From assembly GCA_023935145.1 (NCBI GenBank), contig CM043705.1, positions 54,733,084 through 54,797,083 on the forward strand: a stretch of DNA of 64,000 nt. Reading direction: 5' to 3'. Of this stretch, positions 1 through 10,920 are shown piece after piece (position 1 is the first letter of the stretch; each line of letters begins with the position of its first letter). A model generated the notes under the pieces. The model saw only the letters and a list, made by a program, of their open reading frames with translations. It ran no database searches and was not told the DNA's origin. A program made the translations under genes and the position numbers. This stretch comes from Bretschneidera sinensis. Taxonomy: Eukaryota; Streptophyta; Magnoliopsida; Brassicales; Akaniaceae.

Positions 1-1018
1 CCAAACGCTCGGACTTTGGAGAACATGGCCGAGCGTTTGCAACGCAGCTCAAACGCTCGGACTTTGGAGAACATGACCAAGCGTTTGCAACGCAACTTAA
101 ACACTCGGACGTTAGCGAACATGGCTGAGTGTTTGCAAAGCAGCTCAAACACTTGGACTTTGGAGAACATGGTCGAGCGTTTGTAACCCAGCTCAAACGC
201 TTGGACTTTGGAGAACATGGCCGAGCGTTTGCAATGTAGTTCAAATGCTCGGACTTTGGCAAACACGGCCGAGCGTTTGACAAGCAGCTCAAACGTTCGA
301 ACTTTGGTGAACATGACCGAGCGTTTGCAAAGTAGCTCAAAAGGTCGGACTTTGGTGAACATGGCCGAGCATTTGCAACTTAGTTCAAACACTCGGAATT
401 TGGAGAACATGGTTGAGCGTTTGCAACGCAGCTCAAATGCTCGGACTTTGGAGAACACGGTCGAGCGTTTGACAAGCAGCTCAAACGCTCGGACTTTGGC
501 GAACATGGACGAGCATTTGCAACGTAGTTCAAACACTCGGACTTTGGAGAACATGGCCGAGCGTTTGCAACGTAGTTCAAACGCTCGGACTTTGGTGAAC
601 ATGACCGAGTGTTTGCAAAGCAACTCAAACACTCGGACTTTGGAGAACACGGCTGAGCGTTTGACAAGCAGCTCAAACGCTCGGACTCTGGCAAACATGG
701 TCGAGCATTTGCAAAGTAGCTCAAACACTCAGACTTTGGCGAACATGGCCAAGCGTTTGCAATGTAGCTCAAACGCTCAGACTTTGGCGAACATGGCCGA
801 GCGTTTGCAAAGTAGCTCAAACGCTCAGACTTTGGAGAACACGACCGAGCGTTTGACAAGCAGCTCAAACGCTTGGACTTTGGAGAACATGGTCGGCGTT
901 TGCAAAGCAGCTCAAACGCTCGGACTTTGGAGAACTGGTCCGAGCGTTTGCAACGCAACTCAAACACTCGGACCTGGAAAACACGGTCGAGTGTTTGACA
1001 AGCAGTTTAAATGCTCGG
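1..1018. repeat. 48-bp tandem repeat array, about 21 copies, each a hairpin
   Basis: The unit repeats every 48 bases, for example AAACGCTCGG at 3 and again at 51. Each unit contains an 11-base inverted pair, CAAACGCTCGG and CCGAGCGTTTG, about 16 bases apart, so either strand can fold into a stem-loop. Units differ at a few positions (CGG or CAG, GGC or GAC, GAGAAC or GCGAAC). Because 48 is divisible by three, long open frames appear on both strands (208-1155 plus, 380-967 minus); this follows from the period and is not evidence of a protein. It lies where the 3' untranslated region of the left Tat element should be. Tandem arrays in the variable 3' UTR of Tat elements are known. The array continues beyond base 1. 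Confidence 0.92.
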
Positions 1019-1451
1019 ACCTGGAGAGACTTCGACTGAGCGATCTAGGCTTGGAGAAATTATGTTCATGTGGTTTCCTCCTCTTTGCGTTTGTGGGATT
1101 TTTCTCTACTTTGGGCCTATTGGGTTTTCCTTTTTGTAAGCGCGATAAACGATGACGGCTGACATTAAATGGCGACGTATTGGTGACAGCAGAGGGCATG
1201 TTTTAGTGACAGCTGGCACCTCGGTGTCTGGAAACGGCACCTGGGGGACAGCAGAGGGTGCGTCCTGACGTGCTGAGTTAATGCCTCTCGTTATTGCTGC
1301 CACAGTCTTTATATAAGGGAGTTCCCCCTCACTTCAATCCTCACTTAGCATTTTTCGAGAGTTCTCGAGCGCACAAGTTCAGCAGGAGATTGTTTGAGAG
1401 CGCTCGACCTTCTTAGGAGTCTTCCTCAAAAGCTTTTCTAGGTGAGTTAGG
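1019..1451 (+). promoter_or_regulatory. Promoter and 5' leader of the Tat antisense gene
   Basis: A TATA box (TATATAA, 1310-1316) lies about 135 bases before the ATG at 1452. The same arrangement is kept in the right-hand element (TATATAA near 62965, minus strand, ATG at 62828). The sequence around the TATA box, the following TTCCCCCTCAC stretch and the leader are well conserved between the two copies. The segment 1056-1155 is the last part of the element that the two copies share before they diverge: here into the 48-bp repeats, in the right copy into a foreign RT. Confidence 0.6.
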
Positions 1452-3513
1452 ATGTCCGATGGTAGCGACACTAGTGGGGCTCTGTCGAGGGAGTTAGGGG
1501 AGGCATTGGGTGTCTCTTCTAGTGGCGAGTTCTCCTCTCGGGAGACAACCCATAGGGGTGGGGGTCTTACCCTCGTGCTTTATAAAGAAGATGGAGAAGA
1601 GAGCGAGGATGGAGAGTCATCCGGGGATGAAGATGTCCAGGCGTCAATGATTATTAGGGATGACGCCATAGATACTGAGAGAGAAGAGTTGATGTTCGAA
1701 GCGAACTCTATTGCAAGTGTGGTGGAGGAGACTAGTCTCGTGAGGACGAGGATTAAGTATAGAATCCCCCTAGAGTATTATATGAGGGCTCCGGAGGGTG
1801 GAGAGAGAGCCTGCGACGCCCTTTCAAGCCAGGTGCCTTACGAGCTGTGTGTTTACGAACATCAGCTTATGGCTGAGCTTAGGCTCCCTCTTCACCCGTT
1901 CCTTTGCTCGGTGCTCAGATACTTTGGTATCGCGCTGAGTCAGCTGGTGCCCAACTCGGTCCGATTGATCCTGGCATTAATCGCCGTGTGTCAGGAGGTG
2001 GGAGGGGTGATGAACCTTAATGTGTTTAAGGCCCACTTCCAGTTATCCCGGCTTGGTCATTCTTGGTGGGTTATCGTTAGCTCGAGGCGGCGGAAGAAAG
2101 TACTAAAGGAGAAGCCCTCTTCCATAAAGAGGTGGAAGAAAAGTTTTTTATTTCTTCAAAGTGCTGAGAACTTCGATGTTCCCCTTAATTGGAGTTTGGA
2201 GCATGTTGGCAAGTGCAAGAGGCCGCACCTCCTACACCGAGAGCAGGAGACGTTGGAGATGATGCAGATCGCGCCCTTGGATATCGAGGTGCTTAGAGAT
2301 AACGAAGAACTCCACAGGCGTGACCTATGTCCTCCCAGCCTCTCTTTGAGCCTTGAGCATGGTAGCCCTTGGTTTTTTAGATTTTAGGAATTTTAGTTTT
2401 CTTTCCAAGTCATTAATGCTTTGCTTTTTGCGTAGACATGGAGATGGCTGCGAGAGCTAGGCGCATGGCTCGCGAAAGGAAAAAGGCTGCGGAAGCTAGT
2501 GGTTCCGGACAAAGGAAACAGAAGAAAAAAGCGAAAGCCCCAACCGCGGTGCTAATGCCAGTGGATAGTCCTCCGAGGCCCTCGGTTTCTGAAAGAGCAG
2601 GTTGATCCGGTCGCGCCCACTCTTTATCCGGGGCCGTCTTTATCCGGGGAAGGGTCTGGGTTAGCTGCCATTTTCACTCCACGGTGGGCTTTAAGGGGAT
2701 ATGACTCCGTGTTCGCCCACCCGAAGGTCGCTCGTGAGCACCTTGTGCTAGGGATCCCTCCTCGGGACATGGTGGATGTTTCTTCGAAACCCATCGAGGC
2801 AATCTGCTCGGCCACGGAGATCAGCTTGTCCCAGGTAATGCTTGTTTTGTCTTTTAGTTGGCTTATGTATTGCAACGGTTTTTTGACGAGGTCATTTTTA
2901 GTCTGGAGTCCTTACTGGGGTGTTTTCCTGACGCACTATGGATATAGCGGATCGTTTGGCCAAGGCTGAGTACAAATTGGAGGAATCCTAGGGCTTAGTT
3001 CATGACCTATCTCGTGCTCTCGAGGCGGTGAAGAGGGATAGAGCAGAGGCTATTTTTTAGAGGGACCACCGGCGTCAGGCTGAAGATGTCCTTAAGGAAG
3101 AGTTGGACCTGATCCGGTCCGAGCTGGAAGAGTTTTGGAGGAAGGCAGCAAAGAGGGACCTGCTCCAATCCGTGTTGGATGAGGTCCGCCTTCGTGCAAC
3201 GGAGAAGGATGAATCCTTGACAGAGAAGGGAGCCGCTCAGTACCTTGAAGGTTTTAATGAAGCCAAGAGAAAGGCTGCATCTCTTTTTTCGGAGGTGGAT
3301 TTTTCTGGCCTTGACTTGGCGGCTGACTCAGAAGAGTCCGGTGCTGCTGCTTCGGGAGGGGGCACAGAGGATACTACTATAGCTGGCGTTCAGGAGGAAC
3401 CATGGAGCGAGGCCCAGCCAGCCCCAAAAGGCAAGGTCAGGGAGGCAAGAGATGGCGAGGTTAAGGAGGGGGGTGACGACGAGGCCCACGAGGTTCCTGC
3501 TTCTCTAGAATAG
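1452..3513 (+). pseudogene. Antisense extra ORF of the Tat element (three exons), left copy, disrupted
   Basis: This gene runs opposite to gag-pol and converges on the end of the integrase (pol stops near 3627). Exon 1 (1452 to about 2357) begins MSDGSDTSGALSRE, is acidic and serine-rich at first, then has a region around residues 95-200 with conserved YRIPLEYYMRAPEGGERAC and FGIALSQLVPNS. A likely donor follows GAGCATG; the first intron ends at TTGCGTAG (about 2436). Exon 2 is basic (RRMARERKKAAEAS), then carries HPKVAREHLVLGIPPRDMVD, and ends at a clear donor, CCCAG|GTAATG (2835/2836). Exon 3 (about 2912-3513) is charged and probably coiled coil (IRSELEEFWRKAAKRDLLQS). Lesions: a frameshift near 2600 and TAG stops near 2989 and 3057 relative to the right copy. 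Antisense extra ORFs are known in Tat elements such as Grande and Retand; I recognise no catalytic motif, and the function is unknown. Confidence 0.65.
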
Positions 3514-3626
3514 ACTTATGTTTTTGTACTCGGGGCTGGTAGCGCCTAACTTTTGTACTTCCTTCCTACCTTAATGAACTTTCGGAATTAAAACTTCAAA
3601 CTTTATTAATCTTTCGCTTTTACATT

Positions 3627-4915
3627 TCATTGATAAAATTTTCGGAGATTCTCCGCGTTCCAAGTGCGTGGGATAGGTTTGCCATCTATATCCTCGTGCT
3701 CATAGGTGCCGACCCGACTCACCCTTCGGATCCGGTACGAGCCTTCCCAATTTGAAACGAGTTTTTTGGTGTAGCGAGGACGGGACACTTCGCTCATTCG
3801 AAGGACAAGGTCATGCAGCTTGAAATCCTTGTGTTGAACCCTGGAGTTATAGTATCGAACTGCCCTCTGCTGGTAGGCAGCCAGGCGAATTTGGGCTTTG
3901 CCTCGGGCTTCATTGACCAGGTCAGCGTTCATTCGTAAGCCTAGAGGATGTTGGAGAGTTGGTTAACCCACTGTCAATCTGCCTCGTTAATCCTCTTTTT
4001 GATTCCTTGGAAGAGCGTCCTGTTAGTAACTTTGGCTTGGCCATTGGCTAGTGGATACCCAACGGACGAGAACCGATGTTCGATATGGAGATCGTTGTAG
4101 AATGTTTTGAACCGGGAGCTATCAAATTGCTTCCCGTTATCGGTGACCAGCATTCGAGGAATCCTGAATCGACACACAATTGACTTCCAAACGAAATTTT
4201 GAGTTTGGTGATCAGTGATGCTGGCTAGTGGCTCTGCCTTGACCCACTTAGTGAAGTAATCAACGGCCACGATGAGGTGTTTCTTTTTTTCGGCAGCAGT
4301 AGAGAAAGGGCCAAGGATATCCATCCCCCACATAGCGAAGGGGAGGGGACTGGTGATGGAGACAAGAGGGTTTGCAGGTTGGTGCGATATTGGAGAATAT
4401 CGTTGACAATTCTCACATTTCTTGACTAAATCAGCTGCATCATCTTTCATTGTGGGCCAGTAATACCCTTGGCGGAGAACTTTGAAGGCTAAGGCCCGAG
4501 CTCCCATGTGATTTCCATATATTCCTTCATGGACTTCTCGGAGAGCATAGTTGGCCTCTCGCTGCCCGAGGCACCGTAGATAAGGCAAGGTCAGGGCCCT
4601 TTTGTACAATTGCCTTTCAATGAGGGTGAGCTGGGAAGCAAGGGAGATTAGTTTTCTAGCTTGATCTTTTTGCTCGGGTACTATGCCCTCCCTCAAATAC
4701 TGGAGGATTGGGTCCATCCATGTTGTTTCCTCTTCCACTGGTAGGACTGGAGCTTCGTCTATACTCGGGACGGAGAGGGTTTCCTGGTAGACTGCTTGGG
4801 TTAGTGCCCAGCGTCGAGAGGAGGCCAAGTTGGCCAAAGCATCTATCTTGGAGTTTTCAGCTAGAGGGATCTGAGTTATCCGAAATGTCTTGAAGTTGGC
4901 GGTGAGCTTCTTCAC
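3627..4915 (-). pseudogene. Integrase region of left Tat element, catalytic Glu lost
   Basis: Integrase inserts the retrotransposon cDNA into chromosomes. The HHCC zinc-binding part is visible (VHEGIYGNH, then CENC) and is followed by the core: MDILGPF and VDYFTKWVKAEPL give the first Asp, TDNGKQFD the second. The third acidic residue, expected in GQAEV, is Lys here: GQAKV, AAA codon at 4031-4033. The right-hand copy keeps Glu. The frame also stops at 3974 where the right copy reads on, and resumes in another segment (3627-3932) for the C-terminal part with KLVSNWEGSYRI. The integrase is therefore dead twice over. Its stop is only about 115 bases from the end of the convergent antisense gene. 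Confidence 0.85.
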
Positions 4916-4927
4916 TTCTTGGAGATA

Positions 4928-5770
4928 CTAGGCGAGCTTCTCTCCCCGAGCCTCAAATTCTCCCTTTACCTGACTTACTACCAATTGAAAGTCGCTGAAT
5001 GCATCCAGAACCTCGACAGCCAATGCTTTGGCCAATCTTGAACCAGCTAAGAGGGTTTCGTATTTCACCTCATTATTGGTGGTCTTGAACTCAAACTTTA
5101 ACACGTACTCGATCGTAAATCCTTTTGGACTAAAAAGAATGAGTCTTGCCCCACTCCCCAGTGAATTAGAGGATCCGTCTACGTGAAAGGTCCATCTTGG
5201 AAGGGGTTCATTGGCCGTTGATGCTATAGGCTCGTCTGGATCCATGGACAAGGTTGTCTTTACAATGAAGTTGGCCAATGTCTGGCCCTTGATTGCCTGT
5301 TCGGGCCAGTAGCGGATGTCGAACTCTCCTAGCTCTACTGCCCACCTCACCCTTCTTCCTGAAACATTTGGATTTTGCAGGACCTGCTTTAGGGGCTGAT
5401 ATGTCAGGAGGATGATGGTATGTGCCTGGAAATAGGGTCGGAGCTTTCGTGCAGCTACTACTAGGGCGTAGGCCATCTTCTCAATAGGAGGATACCTTGT
5501 CTCAGCTTCGTGGAGAATTCTGCTGACATAGTAAATAGGCTTCTGGATGCCTGCTTCTTCCTGGACGAGGACGGATACCACAGTACTCTGCCCAGTTGAC
5601 AAATAAAGGAATAGTTCCTCACCTGGGAGCGACTTGGTTAAGAGCGGTGGTGAACTCAGATATCTCTTCAAATCTTCAAAGGCTTTCTGGCAACTCTCAG
5701 ACCAGGAGAAATCTTTTTTTTTCTTGATGGCCTTAAAGAAAGGCAAACATCTTTCCGCAGATTTAGACAT
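4928..5770 (-). pseudogene. Two consecutive RNase H domains of left Tat element
   Basis: The upstream half (roughly 5690 to 5290) is the ordinary retrotransposon RNase H and its linker: FLYLSTGQSTVVSVLVQEE, PIYYVSRILHEAETRYPPIE and LGEFDIRYWPEQAIKGQTLA. The downstream half (roughly 5210 to 4930) is a second RNase H of the archaeal/plant type: FHVDGSSNSLGSGA (Asp), TTNNEVKYETLLAG (Glu region, usually NNEAEYEALLAG) and FSDFQLVVSQVKGEFEA (Asp). A second, archaeal-type RNase H is known to mark the Tat lineage. The piece starts at MSKSAERCLPFFKAIK, the RT thumb region. It is in frame through both domains but is cut off from the RT and the integrase by stops at both ends. Confidence 0.85.
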
Positions 5771-5799
5771 GAATCGATTCAGGGCTGCGACTCTGCCGG

Positions 5800-6845
5800 T
5801 GAGCCGCTAGACTTTTTTCACGGACTTAGGGGGGTCATATCGAGGATGGCTTTTATCTTTCCATGTTGACTTCTATTCCTCTTTGGGTGACTATAAACCC
5901 TAGGAATTTTCTCCTGGTTACCCTGAACGCACATTTGGATGGATTCAACCTCATATTGTGTTTATGCAGTACTCCGAATTCCTCTTCCAAGTCGAAACAA
6001 TGGTTTCGTGTTTCTGCACTTTTGACCAGCATGTCATCCACATAGACCTCCATATTTCGCCCTATCTACTCTTTGAAGATTTTATTTACCAACCTCTGAT
6101 AGGTTGCCTTGGCGTTTTTGAGCTCGAAGGGCATAACTTTGTAGCAGTACAGCCCTCAATCAATGATGAAGGTGGTCTTGTCCTGGTCTGGTTTATACAT
6201 GAAGATTTGATTGTAGCCGAAGTATGCATCCATGAAATAAAAGAGTTCATGCCCTGAGGTGGCTTCTACCATCTGGTCAACCCGAGGGAGAAGGAAGCTG
6301 TCCTTTGGGCAGACTTTGTTTAAATTAGTGAAGTCAATACAAATACACCATTTACCGATGGCTTTTCGGACCATTACCACATTAGACACCCACTCGGGGT
6401 ACCTCGCCTCTCTGATGAAACCGGCTTCCAACAGTTTATCTACCTCAGTGTTGATAGCCACCTAGTGCTAGGGGGAAAAGGTCCTCTTTTTCTAAATGAC
6501 TGGCTTGCATTTGGGGTCCACATTCAGGCGATGGTCAATGGTTCCAGGGTTGATCCCCAGCATGTCCGATGCAGACCAGGTGAACAGGTCTTTGTTTTTC
6601 TAGAGAAGGAAGATGAGCTCTTTCCTATGCTCTTCAAGGAGGCTTGCACCTATTTGGATGGTTCGGGTAGGGTCCTCTCCGAGGGGTACTGGGGTTAGCT
6701 TCTCCACAGGTCGTCCTCTTGGGGTCTTCATCTCGTCCTTGAGATCTTCTACTTCGAGAGGCAAGGCTTCAATCTTCTTCCCTTCTTTGACAGCATTTAG
6801 GTAGCAGGCCCAGGAGACTTTCTGGTCTCCTCTAATCAATCCCAT
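5800..6845 (-). pseudogene. Reverse transcriptase region of left Tat element
   Basis: The RT copies element RNA into DNA. Visible pieces, in element order: the linker before RT (6600-6845); DKLLEAGFIREARYPEWVSN and NLNKVCPKDSFLLPRVDQMV (6156-6461); and the active-site strand EVYVDDMLVKS, with YVDD at 6033-6044, followed by NPSKCAFRVTRRKFLGFIVT. The active-site motif is intact, but stop codons separate the blocks (for example after FIID at 6156 and at 5853), so no functional protein can be made. Order and spacing match the plus-strand copy at 57588-58380. Confidence 0.85.
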
Positions 6846-6879
6846 ACCTTTACTGATGGGAAATTTGAATTTCAGGTGA

Positions 6880-7462
6880 TAGGTGGAGACAACGGCCTTC
6901 AGTTTATTGAGAGTGGGTCGGCCGATGATAGAAGGAGGGCTGCTTGACTACCAAGAAGATGGTTTGTACTGTGGAGGTCTTTGGTGCTGTTCTTGCAGTT
7001 ACTGGGAGGACTATGCTTCCTTCGACGAACACTGAAGATCTACCGAAACCATAGATGGGGGCCGGGGCTGGCTCTAGGTGCCCATCCTTCAGCTCCATGC
7101 ATTGGAAAGCATCATAAAATAATGTCTACGGAGCTCCCAATGTCAATCAGGACCTACCGTATTTCGCAGTTGGCTACCAAGAGAGAGACTACCACTAGAT
7201 CGTCGTGAGGAGTCTGCACGTCTTCTAAGTTGTCTTCTGTAAAGAAGATCACTGGCTCTGTCCTTTTTCTCTTGTGGGGACCACTAACGGAAGCTATGGC
7301 CCTGGTGTATGCTTTACCGCTCTGTCCTGAACTGCCTCCCGCTGTCGAGCCTCCGCAAATTGTTTTGATGACTCAGGTGGTGGTTGCCACCTCCTGCTTT
7401 TTCTGACTGGGCCTTTCTTGCTCAGTCCTGGGATTCTTTTGAGGGTACCGCAGTTCTTGTTG
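6880..7462 (-). pseudogene. Aspartic protease region of left Tat element
   Basis: The retropepsin-type protease matures Gag-Pol. On the minus strand near 7143, LIDIGSS matches the active-site motif; the right copy has LIDNGSSTDILFYNAF at the same place. The downstream block ELKDGHLEPAPAPIYGFG (to 6904) is shared by the two copies. A TAG stop lies just before LID, and the frame is broken again before 6904. The upstream part (7294-7462) is a low-complexity linker rich in Arg, Gln and Ser. Confidence 0.7.
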
Positions 7463-8679
7463 TTAGCAATAGAGACGCCCAGCATCTCTTCTTGACGGTG
7501 CGAGCTCATCCCTTTTTCGAGGCTCAGTGAACTCTTTTAGGTATCCCCAGTTGATAAGAGCTTCAATATGCTCCTTCAGATCGTGGCATTCCTCAGTGTC
7601 ATGACCATAGTTCTTGTGGAACCGCACCACCGTCTCTGGTCCCCCCCGAGATGCAGCTTCCTGGGTTGCCATTGAAGAACAGACTTATCTTGGAGTTGCA
7701 TGAAGATGTTGGTCCTAGTCGCATTAAGAGGGGTGAAGCCATCTACTCGAGGGTAGGGTCGATACTTGTTCTCTTGACCACTCCTCTTTGAGGGTCGAAG
7801 TCCTTTCTATTCTTCTTAGCTTCTCCCTCTCTCTCTCTTCTGAAGGCTTGGTCATCCTCTGCCAACATGTACTTCTCAGCTCGGGCCAGGATCTCATTCA
7901 TGTCTCTGGACGAGCGCCGAGTTAATTTGGAGTTGAAGATGCCAGACCTCAATCCATTCTTGAACGCCATTACTTGGACATTTGGGTCAAGGTCAAGAAT
8001 CTCCCATGCCGCTGTATTGAAATGGGATATGTAGGCCCGAAGCCTCTCCCCTCGATGCTGGATGATGTTGAAGAGGCTTTCTGAAGTTTTCTTAGGCCCT
8101 TTACTACCGAGGAAATGTGAGGCGAAGATGTAACTGAGTTCTTTAAAATTGCTGATGCTTCTTGGTTTCAGACGTGAGTACCAAGTATCCGCTGCCTTCT
8201 CGAGAGTTAAAGGGAAAGCACAGCACATGACTGGGTCAGAGTACCGGTGCAACATTATCCTTGGATCAGTTGCATTGCAGCGAGAGCTCGGTAGGAGGCT
8301 GGTTATAGGTTGAGTCATCTCTACCGGATGACTCTGCTTGCTCTGAAGCTTGGTGAGGAGAGATGGGAGGTTGCTGACTTCCTCCCCGAACCTGGGCCGC
8401 TAGGTTGGCTATCATTCTGGAGAGCTCCTGGAACTGGGCTTGAGTCACTGGGGCTTGAAGGTGTGTAGCCATTTCTTCATAATTAGGAGAGTCAATTCTG
8501 GAGAGATGAGGGCGCTGCTCTCTGGCAGAGGGCCTCCTACTTGGTCCAGGGGTGGCATGATCGGGGATTGTGGGGAACCTGGGTCCAGATTAGTGACTGC
8601 GGGCACTACCTCGGATAGGGGCCGAGCATGCTGTTGGGGCTTCTTTGTCTATCCTTCTGGTACTGTTTCTTGGCGGCAT
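7463..8679 (-). pseudogene. gag of left Tat element, disrupted
   Basis: Gag forms the particle that packages element RNA. The start is placed at 8679, ATG followed by CCGCCAAGAAAC (MPPRNST), which the right copy shares. Two blocks remain open: 8472-8266 (MATHLQAPVTQAQFQELSRM) and 8318-7743, which holds the conserved Gag core with FPLTLEKAADTWYSRLKPRS, FKELSYIFASHFLGSK and GERLRAYISHFNTAAWEI. A zinc-knuckle-like segment follows near 7620 (RFHKNYGHDTEECHDLKEHI), with Arg where the first Cys is expected. A frameshift lies between the first two blocks. The right copy is broken at different places. Confidence 0.8.
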
Positions 8680-8740
8680 CGTGACAGATGAGTTCTTTTT
8701 GTACTTCTACGCTTTCACTGTAGCGAGAGATTATGGCTTT

Positions 8741-8759
8741 CCCACAGACGGCGCTAATC
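8741..8759 (-). other. Primer-binding site, left Tat element
   Basis: Immediately after the LTR end (CATCAACA), the minus strand reads GATTAGCGCCGTCTGTGGGA. This resembles the TTGGCGCCGT-type primer-binding sites common in plant Tat and Athila elements. The right copy has TTGGCACCATCCATGGGAA at the same place (55131-55149). Confidence 0.6.
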
Positions 8760-9439
8760 TGTTGATGCCAAAATGTGATAGATGCTGACGAGGCTTGAAT
8801 GCTGACGTGGCCTGGACCCTGCACAGGAAGCAAAGGTGAACTGAAGGCCCTCGGAATGAGGGGAAAGGGAGACCCCCGAGGGTGCTTCGAAGCTTAAGTT
8901 AGAACGAAAGCTTAAAGAGGGGGCGAGGAGGCCGAGGGCTAGGGATAAATGAGCTTGGGTGTAAGTAGATTTTTTGTCTGAATGCCTTATGAAATCCATA
9001 CTTTGGCCTATTTATAGTCGTCTGCCGGTGAGGAGACATTGATTACATGCTCAGGAGGCGGCGTCTTAGGGTGACTGTGGCGTGCCATAGGGTGGCTGCA
9101 GGGCGACGCGCTGCAGGGTGGCTGTAGAGTTACGCGTGCGAGCGGCTATAAGGTGGTACGTCGTAGCGTGGCTGCGTGTGTAAGGTTGATGGACCGTTCT
9201 CTATTTGGGCCGGAGTACTCATTGGGCCAGAGAGTCTACTGGGCCGGAGTGCTCTTTGGGCTGGAGAGTTTACTAGACCAGAATGCTCTTTGGGCTGGAG
9301 AGTTCGCTGGGCCAGAATGCTCTTTGGGCTGGAGAGTTCGCTGGGCCTCTCATTGGACCGAAAAGTTTGTTGGGCCTCTTATTGGGCGAGGAGTTTAATG
9401 GGCCGCTCATTGGACCGGTGTATTTTAGACCACATCACA
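8760..9439 (-). mobile_element. 5' LTR of left Tat element (680 bp)
   Basis: In element orientation the LTR starts TGTGATGTGG (9439 downward) and ends GGCATCAACA (8760). It has a TATA box (TATAAATA, minus strand, 9009-9016). U3 holds short direct repeats built on CTTTGGGCTGGAGAG (about 9250-9345) and on GGGTGGCTG (about 9070-9175). It aligns with the right LTR (54487-55128) and with the LTR part of the fold-back element at 13218-13971. Confidence 0.85.
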
Positions 9440-10920
9440 GTGAAACAATCAAATACCAACAATAACAGTCAATTTGGACTGCAAACACTTTTGCATGACT
9501 GGACATAGTTAAGGAAAGGTAGAGAAATAATAAATCATCTAGCTTAATTTTTTTTTGATAAAAAATTATCTAGTTGATCGCATATAGCTGGAGAACTATC
9601 CATTCCTGCAATATAAGCCTAAAACAATTTTTTACTATTACTCAAATTTATGGGCAGCAAGCAAAAGTCTTAAAAAACAAGCAAGACAAGGTACTAGCAA
9701 GCCTACAACATTTTGTGACTATCTGATGGCAGCGATGTTTAATGCACAACCACGATGAAAATGAATTGTTCTTCAGTCAATTACTCTTATCAACAAAGAG
9801 TTGTATATCATAATACTACAAATTAAACTTGTGAGTTGCACTCGATGAAATTATACGAAGCCGGAGTAACATTTAAATCATTACATGTGAGGACAGCCAA
9901 AAATACTTAGTTAGACTATTTTTAAAATATTAATTTTAAACCCATTCAAAATTTTATTGGTAATTTAAAAAAATTTCATTAATAATGATGGTATAAACTT
10001 GAAACTCAAAAAATAATATTATTAATAAAATTATCAATAAAATTTTAAACGAATCTAAAATATTAATTTTAAACTCGATCTAATAAAGTATTCATCTATA
10101 ACAGCAGTTCCTTCTCAAAGACATTAATCAAGAAAAATAACCCAACCTGGCAACCTCTTCCTCTGTCAAATTAATATATATATAAACGTGGAAACCATAA
10201 GAGTATAAGATTTAAAAATCTATCAGCCTTTACAGAACCAAAACATAGCAATAGGATTAAACGCATAAATTTTTTAAATAGTTGGGAAAGGGTTGTGTTC
10301 AAACCTAATTTGTGCCACAGAAGTTGCACATCACGGCAGTAACAGCCAGCTGCACCATTGTGATAAACATGACGATCAGAAGTAGAAGCTCCACCGTAAC
10401 CACAACCGTCTCTGCCTTAAGAACCACATCAGTGCCTACCCTATTCTAATGCCACAGCCACCAACATTTCAACTCCCACTGCCTCAATTATCATACAAAC
10501 AAACACTCAAAAGTAAAAGGACATCAAAAGTCAACCGCAAGCAAGTTCCCATGACTGGATTCACATAATAAGTAATGCTTAATAATAATAATAATAATAA
10601 TAAAAACCTTCGATCAACCATCTTTAAATGGAAATCATTACAATAATGGCTGTGTACTTCAAACACCACCAAAGTTACAGATTAAATAATAACAAATAAA
10701 GAAAATTTTTCTTCAGGCCTAACTAAGTTTAAATATAATTAGAGATTTAAATCAAGTTTTGCTAGAGGAAGCTTTTAAGGTAAAAAAGAGAAACCAATAA
10801 GTTCATTTTTCTTGGTTTGCAAAAAAACCCAATTTTTTGAAGACTTACCTTTAGAATTTGAACTTTGCCATCATTTTATTAATTGCAAAAAATAATTAAC
10901 AAAGTTAAAATATATGATAG
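9440..10920. other. AT-rich spacer without recognisable gene
   Basis: I see no convincing coding region. A less AT-rich patch at 10310-10450 could be an exon relic, but no family is recognised. An (AAT)n run lies at 10580-10602. Poly-A and poly-T runs and short LINE-like or MITE-like AT stretches make up the rest. Confidence 0.5.

Larger units (their letters stand above)
1..9439 (-). mobile_element. Ty3/gypsy retrotransposon, Tat-type, left copy (3' end off window)
   Basis: The element reads right to left: 5' LTR (8760-9439), primer-binding site, gag, protease, reverse transcriptase, RNase H, a second RNase H, integrase, then an extra gene on the opposite strand, then a repeat-rich 3' untranslated region that leaves the window at base 1. 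Two RNase H domains and an antisense extra ORF between pol and the 3' LTR are known hallmarks of the plant Tat lineage; both are seen here. The same family occurs in opposite orientation at 54487-63195. All reading frames are broken by stops or frameshifts, so it is not autonomous. The 3' LTR is not in the window, so a target duplication cannot be checked; the five bases after the 5' LTR are GTGAA (9440-9444). Confidence 0.9.

Noticed and set aside
1..1018. CRISPR-like array
   Set aside because: The whole 48-bp unit repeats without unique spacers, in a plant genome beside a retrotransposon.
208..1155. 315-codon open frame with a 16-residue repeat, and a 195-codon frame on the other strand
   Set aside because: The 48-bp period is a multiple of three, so any stop-free unit stays open on both strands. 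The unit is a DNA hairpin repeat in a retrotransposon 3' UTR; no signal supports a protein.
9153..9508. Overlapping open frames with repeated Leu-Gly-Trp motifs
   Set aside because: They are translations of U3 direct repeats within the Tat LTR; the counterparts at 54415-54739 are the same.
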